64,000 bases of DNA, taken from Aedes albopictus (Eukaryota; Arthropoda; Insecta; Diptera; Culicidae). The stretch is from the NCBI RefSeq assembly GCF_035046485.1, contig NC_085136.1:155628870-155692869 (forward strand), read 5' to 3'. Made by a program: the position numbers and the translations under genes. Of this stretch, positions 57,996 through 64,000 are shown one piece after another; within the stretch, counting starts at the first letter, position 1, and each line of letters starts with the position of its first letter. The notes under the pieces are model-generated. The model saw nothing but the letters and a program-made list of their open reading frames with translations. It was not told where the DNA came from and searched no databases.

Positions 57996-58393
57996 GCGTT
58001 CACCGTCGCTCCGACTTTCGATTGTTCACAACCACTATCACAGGTTTGCGGAAAGTTGATTCCAATTTCCTGGAGCTTATCCACTTCTCCACAACTCCGA
58101 TCGAGTGGGCAGCAGTTGATTCCACTTCTTAGATCGATTAATCGTAGACCTCCAGCGGAACATCGTCAGCGAAACTGACAATGTCCACGCCGACGATGAA
58201 ATCCCTTCAACACATCTCTGTGCCGTAAATAGTGTTCACGCCCGAACGTGAACGGCGACTGACAGCAGCAAAGCCAGTGAGAGCGAAGACACCAGCACAC
58301 AATTGCGCGCCGTTGATCCCGCCCATCTGACGTGCGACGACCGATCGAGGCGCCAACCGACGAAAGAAGAAGATGAAGACAGGGCATTTTTAG

Positions 58394-58432
58394 GGTATAA
58401 AACCGGCACAGGTAGCGGTGCCATCATCAGTC
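58394..58432 (+). promoter_or_regulatory. Possible core promoter (TATA and initiator)
   Basis: TATAAAA at 58397-58403, then an initiator-like ATCAGTC at about 58427-58433 some 30 nt downstream, with CGGACGTG about 22 nt further on. It precedes the ORF at 58500. Spacing supports a TATA-initiator promoter; the downstream motif is off the usual position. Bases 58000-58390 have no recognisable gene. Confidence 0.35.
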
Positions 58433-58499
58433 CGTACGTTCGACCTGATCGGACGTGTTTCGGTGCGCGTAATATTTTTCCAATTACGATTTCGTTTTC

Positions 58500-59060
58500 A
58501 TGTGCAAGTGCACTTCGCGTTGCGGGTGCTTCATCGATCCCGAGATGGGTGACGCGGCGGCTTCTTCGTCCACCAACACAGGTGCTACGAAGAAGCGCCC
58601 ACCGAGCAAAAGTGACGACTACTCCTGCGGTGCTTCAAAAAAGCACTCCACGTCTACTCTCCTTCGGCGTGATCCCTCGTTGCGTAGGGACAGCCGAACT
58701 AAAACTCCACCTGACCCCCGGCCCGGAGTGGAAACCATGGACGAAGCAGTCGGCGGCCAGCCGATCGACTATCAACAAACCAATCGGGTGAAGAATCTCC
58801 TCGAAAATAACCTCTTCCATTCGCTGAAGGATGGTGATTCCGGAGTACTGCCGGTTGACCAGCGTCATCAGCGGAAAGGAGTGAAGCGAAACGTGGACGA
58901 TCCTGAGCGCAAGGAAAAATGTCCGCCCATATTCGTCAAGGGAAACCCACCCGAACTGCGAACCATGTTGCGAGAGCGCATCGCAAAAGGCTCACTCAAA
59001 TGCACCCTTCGGCTTTGCGCTGACGGGGTCAAGATTATGACGGACTCGAAGCCAAACTAC
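58500..59060 (+). pseudogene. Jockey-type ORF1 (PRE_C2HC-like) N-terminal part, cut by an LTR element
   Basis: The protein starts MCKCTSRCGCFIDPEMGD, then a Ser/Lys-rich disordered region. At about residues 142-180 there is a conserved block with KCPPIFVKGN, LRERIAKGSLKCTLRL and GVKIM. This resembles the domain that precedes the zinc knuckles in jockey-type LINE ORF1 proteins (from memory). At 59061 the LTR of the next element interrupts the frame, and the ORF ends 51 nt into the LTR. The zinc knuckles expected downstream would lie beyond the window. A host gene using the same domain is an alternative. Confidence 0.55.
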
Positions 59061-59619
59061 TGTAGCGGTCCTGCCGACCGATGGAAGCATTTCCCTCCCT
59101 GTATCGATTAAATCTAAAGATCAATGATCACCATTGATCTAAGAAAGACCCTTTATTTCCTCATGGTGCTCCACGCAATTAGTGGATTACATCACATGTG
59201 GATTTCACGGTCATGTTTATAGACCAACGCCGGTTAACCAAGAAACAAGCGATGCAAGCAGAGAGAATGCTTACTGCTTGTTGCTGGTTGACCTGGTGAT
59301 ATAACGTTCTCGCTCCAATGCCGGAGAAATGTTTTTCTTTTAATTTTTGTTTGTCGCCCGGCAGCGCTGACTGAACCCAAACAAGGTCTCAGTCACGCGG
59401 CCGAACTAATGAAGCCAGAGTGGACGACGCCCGTTTTGGCTTTTCTCTTTTCTCTTATTTCTTTTCAGATCGGGAGAATGAGTTCTTGCGACGGCAAGTT
59501 AAAAGACCCGCGATTGACGCCGGGGCGGCGTTGTATTGTTGTGGTGCGCGTTTTGGACTGTCCGCGGGGTCCGTTTGCCGGCCGTTCGACGTCGCCCGGA
59601 TCGTTTTGCCTCTAAATTC
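59061..59619 (+). repeat. Left LTR of the coiled-coil element
   Basis: Begins TGTAGCGGTCCTGCCGACC. The right boundary is set by the primer-binding site at 59620, so it is approximate. About 559 bp. The last part (59500-59600) is GC-rich. Confidence 0.8.
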
Positions 59620-59637
59620 TGGTGACAGCGGTGGGAT
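59620..59637 (+). other. Primer-binding-site-like sequence
   Basis: TGGTGACAGCGGTGGGAT directly after the LTR and 13 nt upstream of the ORF start. It starts TGG as required for a tRNA 3' end; the tRNA species is not identified. Confidence 0.6.
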
Positions 59638-59649
59638 GCTGCTAACGAT

Positions 59650-60855
59650 ATGGCTGCAAAAGAAAAGAAATTTGTTAACAAGTTGAAAGCTTTGGAAGCT
59701 AAGCTGAGCAATGAGAAAATATTGAATGAAACATTAAGCCAGGAAGTCACTATGCTGAAGATGCGAGAGGAAGAGCTTGCTTTATCGGTTGCTGAGAACA
59801 AAAAGGCAATTAATTCCGAATTGGAAAGTAAAGGAAGTGAAGTTCGCGAATTGAAGGTGCAACTCGAAAGCAATAAGAAGAATATGGAAGAAGTGTTGAT
59901 AAACAGAGATATCTTAAGGAATGAAGTAAACGATCTGCAGGACAAACTGGCGGCCACTGAGGAAAAAGTGAAGAATCTTGATAGTACGATATCCTTGACG
60001 GTAACTACTTGCAATAAACAAAAGAACGAGTTGGAGTCGCAGTTTGTGGAATTCGAGCAAAAGACTTTGGATTTGGAAAAGGAGAACCATAATATGAAAA
60101 CAGTTATTATTAGTTTAGAGCAAGAGAAAAGTGACATTTCTTCAAAGTTTGTGGGATTTGAACGAAAGATTTTGGATCTAGAAATGGAGAACCTTCGTAT
60201 GAAGACGGTTATTATCAATTTAGAGCAAGAGAAGAATGACCAATCTTCAAAGTTTATGGATTTCGAGCAAAATATTGTGAATCTGGAAGAAGAAAACCAT
60301 CGTATGAAAACTGTTATCATCAAGTTGGAGCAACAGAAGAGCGACCTTAGTAAACACTTGCCAGAATCTATTGATAAATCGGAAAAGCTACTCAATGAAA
60401 AGGATACGTTGTCAACTAAAGTTCAAGAACTAGAGGAATATTCAAAACGTTTCAGTAGCTATGAAAAAGTTACAAGTTTTAAAGGTCCAAGTGATAATTT
60501 TTGCGAAATTAAGGAGAAAACGCAGAACAAATTGACCTCTTCGCTGAAACAGCTAAAGAAAGCCCATGCGGAGGAAGCTGTGAGCGAATACCGCAATACT
60601 AGAACTCGGTTGAAATTGCAACAGCTACAAGAAACTACCTATGATAACGGAAACTTTTTTCAAGAACCCCAAAGCCAAATCAAACAACAAGAAACTGCTC
60701 ATACCAAAGAGGAAGCAACTATTTCGAATCTCGAAAAACGGAAAGACTTTAAACCACTGGGTAATCTTTTAAACGAGATAGATTCACTACGAGGTTGTGT
60801 CTTTTCGGAAAACTATGAGTGCCTAACGGAACTCCTGTGGGATGACCACGGTTGA
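59650..60855 (+). CDS. 401-residue coiled-coil protein in the gag position of an LTR element
   Basis: An intact ORF starting MAAKEKKFVNKLKALEAKLS, 30 nt downstream of the LTR/primer-binding site. Nearly all of residues 1-260 are heptad-like (Leu/Ile/Val spaced with Lys, Glu and Gln). Residues 131-165, 166-200 and 201-235 are three tandem 35-residue repeats (QFVEFEQKTLDLEKEN..., KFVGFERKILDLEMEN..., KFMDFEQNIVNLEEEN...), each exactly five heptads (105 bp). Residues 260-401 are polar, with a final ECLTELLWDDHG. There is no zinc knuckle or known Gag domain. It may act as a self-assembling structural protein in place of Gag, or be a captured host coiled-coil gene. I do not recognise a specific family. 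Confidence 0.75.
   Translation: MAAKEKKFVNKLKALEAKLSNEKILNETLSQEVTMLKMREEELALSVAENKKAINSELESKGSEVRELKVQLESNKKNMEEVLINRDILRNEVNDLQDKLAATEEKVKNLDSTISLTVTTCNKQKNELESQFVEFEQKTLDLEKENHNMKTVIISLEQEKSDISSKFVGFERKILDLEMENLRMKTVIINLEQEKNDQSSKFMDFEQNIVNLEEENHRMKTVIIKLEQQKSDLSKHLPESIDKSEKLLNEKDTLSTKVQELEEYSKRFSSYEKVTSFKGPSDNFCEIKEKTQNKLTSSLKQLKKAHAEEAVSEYRNTRTRLKLQQLQETTYDNGNFFQEPQSQIKQQETAHTKEEATISNLEKRKDFKPLGNLLNEIDSLRGCVFSENYECLTELLWDDHG
60040..60354 (+). repeat. Three 105-bp in-frame tandem repeats
   Basis: Encode the three 35-residue units of the coiled-coil protein. Protein identity among units is high (KTVII, LEQ and SSKF recur) while codons differ, so the duplications are not brand new and length has been kept at five heptads. 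Confidence 0.85.
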
Positions 60856-61210
60856 TTTGAACCAAAAACAACATTTATCAACAATAAATATTTTTTCTTC
60901 TCGTTTACAACAATTGTAAATACCCATACTGACAAAGGAGAGCTAATTATTCCTCATGTTAAAATATTGTCGATGATATTGACTAATTTACACTCATAAT
61001 CAAATCATTAAGGATTATGAAAAATATATATAGGAATAGATTATTGAACTTAGTTGATCAAATTTAAATAAGAAATAGAGAGTGACTACATGATACCAAA
61101 CACATTACCTATTACAGAAAGAGCGATTGATATAAATAATATCAGTGCAAATATAAACGAAAATCATATTCATCTGTCACCACTCAGGATAAAGTGGTAA
61201 ATTAAATTAA
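60856..61210 (+). other. AT-rich 3' noncoding DNA
   Basis: AATAAA at about 60883 shortly after the stop codon may be a polyadenylation signal for the coiled-coil ORF. No other feature. Confidence 0.4.
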
Positions 61211-61218
61211 TGAAAAAT

Positions 61219-62011
61219 GAGAGGAATTTCATACCCTCAATAAATACAAAATGAAAATTAAAAGTGAAATGGAGAGGAATTTCATACCCTCTATAATTAT
61301 AAAATGAAAATTTAATTGAAAGGAGAGGAATTTCATACCCTCTATAAAAATAAGTGAACATTAATTAAAAATGAGAGGAATAGAATACCCTCAGTAAATA
61401 TAAAATGAAACATTGAAAGGGAAGTAAGAGAGGAATTACATAACAAAAAAGAAAATATTGATAAACTATGAGCCTACAGCTAATTTATAACAATGAATGC
61501 GTCCGTCAAACTCAGTTTTTGAATGTACCGAAGGGCTGGAAAACCAGAGTAACTACTATTCTGTAAGGGCCATAGATATCAAACAACAAAGAGAAATAAA
61601 GAATTAAGGAGAGGAAAACACACCCTCCAGGAATACAGAAAATACAAGGAAATAGTTGAAGAAAAATAATAAAGAAGAGGAATACACACCCTTCAGTAAC
61701 ATAATAAACGGAAAATTTGAACGAAAGGAGAGATGATTTAGGAGAGGAACACGTACCCTCCAATGATGTAATAGTACAGAAACTAGAACAAGAGCAAAAT
61801 TAAGCGTTTTTTTAAAAAACGAATATGAAAACTTAAGAGAATTAAGAGAGGATTTACAAAAGCCCTCTGAAAATTTAAATGAAATTATAAGAAAATTTAA
61901 AACACAGAAAGGAGACAAAGCAAATGTCTACAGATTTTGACGAAAGAGAAAACCCAAAACCTCTATGAAATAATGAAATATTAAGAGAGATTAGAGGAAC
62001 CCATATCCTCT
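61219..62011 (+). repeat. Array of short AGAGG...CCUCU stem-loops
   Basis: At least nine units resembling GAGAGGAATTTCATACCCTC occur at 61219, 61272, 61323, 61373, 61610, 61675, 61742, 61847 and 61991, with a partial one at 61429 and a variant near 61938. The first four are 48-53 nt apart; later ones are more widely spaced. The AGAGG and CCTCT halves are conserved, while the 8-12 nt between them vary in sequence and length. That is the pattern expected if the RNA stem, not the loop, matters. Confidence 0.7.
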
Positions 62012-62559
62012 GTAAAAATAATGTGGAATGATATTTACAATTTGGTTTTATACACAAGTTAATCAAGAGAAATGGAGTATACTTACAGGCCCAACCTACA
62101 ACCTCAAAAGGGAAAGGGGTGGAGCAATGCCGGCAGCCAAGGACTTGCCACAACAAACGGAAAAGGACGAAAAAGTAAGGTACCTAGAGACTCGGTGAGT
62201 TCATTTTATTTTTAAGCTTTTGCGGATATGCAAGAAAGATAAATAGATTATTGCCTTGCATCCCTGCAACATTATGATGTAGTATGTAAGTTTGTTGTTT
62301 TTTGTTTTTTCTCCGGCAGTGTCTCGAAAAAAAAAAATTTTTTTTATTCATATAGTGAAATCCAGATTTGATGGAATATAAAATGCAAATTGTTTTTGGT
62401 TGACAGAAATGATCTTCTGAAGATGTTTCAATTGTGATCAATTGGTTTTTTTTCCTTACTTTCAAGTTTGTCACATAATTTGCCGAAGGCATAAGGCTAA
62501 TGAAGTAGGCCAATTCATGGTGAAATATTTGATTAATATTACACATGTTAAACCTATTA

Positions 62560-62720
62560 AGAAAAAAGGCAAAAAAAAAAAATTTCGAAAAAAAAAACAA
62601 CATTCGAAAATATAAATTAAAGAAAAAAACAATATTCGAAAAAAAAAGTAAGATATGTTCAAAAAAAAACAAAAAAAAAACATTCGAAAAAAAAGTATTT
62701 CGAAAAAAAAATATAATTAA
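62560..62720. repeat. A-rich tract with TTCGAAAAAA units
   Basis: Runs of 7-10 A separated by TTCG, repeated about six times. The Lys- or Phe-rich ORFs at 62184-62733 come from this tract and are not genes. Confidence 0.8.
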
Positions 62721-62984
62721 ATGCCATTTTTAAAAGTTCACAAAATATAGTTCGTATTTAATTCGTACTTTTTACTCTTTAAAAATAAGGGAGTATTTCT
62801 TTTACTTTTATTTGACTGATTAACTTAATTGATATAGGAGACGGAATTTGATTTTTTCGTAGGGACAGAATAGGGTCAGAAGGATCATGGAGCGGTAGTC
62901 TGCGATGCTAGTCATGCCGACAAGGACGAGCCGTTGGGAGTTGCCCGATCAAGACAAACAAGGTTTACACGTTTGAAGGTGATG

Positions 62985-63570
62985 GTTTAGCGCCGTTGGA
63001 GAAATGCTGGGATGTTGCTGCTTAAATTGCCATGTTAGACCGGAAATCCTAGTCTTTGATTTCGGGAGTAAGTTATGCATTTGGAATGGGAAGAATATTC
63101 CGAGCTGTGCCAAGGGAGGAGTCATTAGGCATCTGAAATGCTTCGCAAGAGTACTATATGTCATGTGCCAGCTGAATCCGACAAACTTCACGGAGTTGAA
63201 CGGTGACATGGAAGAGACACTCGACGAATCTCTGAGAGTGTTTCGATGGAATGGGAATGCTGATTGGTAGCTGAAACTACTCAACACATGAAAACGACTT
63301 TGTGCAGATAGAAGGTTACGTGCAATGGAAGGATGTTGGTTACTATTTGGGAGGTACTCCGAGTTTAAAGATTATGGCGGTTGGTTGAGAGACTTCGTTC
63401 AATGGACAACCCTACAAATAACCCCTCTTTGGTGCTTGAAATCTAGTTTCGGTCGATGAAACTTCTACTGCAACACAAACACGAAGCGGCATTTTGATAG
63501 ACTCGAGCGTCAGGAGGAAGGTGAATCATCTTAGAGTAGGGAATGAAATAAGGATTAGTTTAGTTCGTTT
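62985..63570 (+). pseudogene. Supervillin/gelsolin-like fragment, frameshifted
   Basis: One frame (63004-63270) encodes VRPEILVFDFGSKLCIWNGK, a signature of the gelsolin-like repeats in supervillin-type actin-binding proteins. Further on come MCQLNPTNFTEL and LRVFRWNGNADW, in the order seen in supervillin. After a stop at 63268-63270, other frames continue the match weakly: TTQHMKTTL (63285-63312), FKDYGG, PSLVLE (63418-63450) and NTKRHFD (63476-63500). There are several frameshifts and stops, so it is not functional. It lies inside an LTR element without introns in this stretch, which suggests capture of a spliced host transcript. The homology call is from memory. Confidence 0.55.
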
Positions 63571-63659
63571 TTGCAAGATAATCTTTAACCCGCAAATGTA
63601 TACGCTAGCCGAATGCCTACTGCAAGTTTTTCTTTGCTTCACAAATAAAAACTTAATTT

Positions 63660-63672
63660 AAGGGGGGGCGGA
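63660..63672 (+). other. Polypurine tract
   Basis: AAGGGGGGGCGGA immediately before the right LTR start TGTAGCGG, as required for plus-strand priming. Confidence 0.8.
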
Positions 63673-64000
63673 TGTAGCGGTCCTGCCGACCGAAGGAAGC
63701 ATTTCCCTCCCTGTATCGATTAAATCTAAAGATCAATGATCACCATTGATCTAAGAAAGACCCTTTATTTCCTCATGGTGCTCCACGCAATTAGTGGATT
63801 ACATCACATGTGGATTTCACGGTCATGTTTATAGACCAACGCCGGTTAACCAAGAAACAAGCGATGCAAGCAGAGAGAATGCTTACTGCTTGTTGCTGGT
63901 TGACCTGGTGATATAACGTTCTCGCTCCAATGCCGGAGAAATGTTTTTCTTTTAATTTTTGTTTGTCGCCCGGCAGCGCTGACTGAACCCAAACAAGGTC
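63673..64000 (+). repeat. Right LTR of the coiled-coil element (partial)
   Basis: The first 328 bp of the LTR, up to the window edge; one visible difference from the left LTR. Confidence 0.9.

Larger units (their letters stand above)
59061..64000 (+). mobile_element. Non-autonomous LTR element carrying a coiled-coil gene (right LTR truncated by window)
   Basis: Left LTR 59061 to about 59619; right LTR from 63673 to the window edge. The 328 comparable bases align without gaps and differ at one site that I can see (59082 T, 63694 A). A primer-binding-site-like TGGTGACAGCGGTGGGAT follows the left LTR at 59620. A polypurine tract, AAGGGGGGGCGGA, abuts the right LTR. Between them there is no protease, RT, RNase H or integrase. 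The cargo is a 401-residue coiled-coil ORF, a hairpin-rich noncoding tract, an A-rich tract and a supervillin-like remnant. Mobilisation by a related complete element is inferred. Confidence 0.85.

Noticed and set aside
61219..62011. CRISPR-like regularly spaced repeats
   Set aside because: Eukaryotic context, repeats degenerate with unequal spacing, no cas genes.
62184..62733. Phe- or Lys-rich ORFs
   Set aside because: Produced by the A-rich TTCGAAAAAA tract.

Overview
This 64-kb window is almost certainly nuclear DNA from a culicine mosquito (Aedes-like). Nearly everything recognisable is a transposable element (TE): R1-clade, RTE-like and Outcast/I-type LINEs, gypsy-type LTR elements, tRNA-derived SINEs and many small inverted-repeat elements, stacked inside one another. 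I see no convincing complete host gene. The only host-like candidates are a 61-codon ORF at 5337-5522 and a decayed supervillin/gelsolin-like fragment at about 62985-63570, which lies inside an LTR element. Family names are from memory of motifs; boundaries come from terminal repeats and target-site duplications (TSDs) read directly.

Layout. 1-2.8 kb: 5' part of a gypsy-type element on the minus strand (protease, gag, a small myristoylated-type membrane ORF); a 263-bp MITE splits gag. 3.2-5.9 kb: a hAT-type remnant and unassigned AT-rich DNA. 5.9-6.3 kb: RTE-like fragment (-). 6.3-10.5 kb: nearly full-length but broken R1 LINE (+). 11.5-13.3 kb: decayed RTE-like LINE (-). 13.4-34.3 kb: a degenerate GGAATTCC-type array split by three large insertions: an unclassified 3.3-kb element (itself hit by a 481-bp hAT-like element), a probable 1-kb solo LTR (itself hit by a 625-bp foldback), and a complete 12-kb Mag-type gypsy element. 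That gypsy element has a Mutator-like 916-bp palindrome in its 3' LTR and a 6.5-kb hAT-ended insert in its gag. 35-44 kb: MITEs, a SINE, and R1 pieces in opposing orientations. 44.7-55 kb: an RTE-like LINE (+) cut by a SINE and by an otherwise intact Outcast/I-type LINE of about 6.2 kb. 57.6-58 kb: RTE fragment with a MITE. 58.5-59.06 kb: start of a jockey-type ORF1, cut by an LTR element that fills the rest of the window.

Two loci stand out. (1) At 49894-50704 the Outcast ORF2 holds an 811-bp palindrome: one 400-bp LTR, an 18-nt tRNA-primer-binding site, then the same LTR inverted, with a 5-bp TSD. The turn-around point is exactly the end of the 18-nt primer-binding site, whose last 7 nt are complementary to the LTR's own end. 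This is what self-priming of plus-strand strong-stop DNA followed by integration would leave. (2) The LTR element from 59061 has no pol. It encodes a 401-residue coiled-coil protein with three exact-length 35-residue repeats, then a noncoding tract with about ten short AGAGG/CCUCU hairpins, then a degenerate supervillin-like stretch before the polypurine tract and right LTR. It looks like a young, non-autonomous element with unusual cargo.
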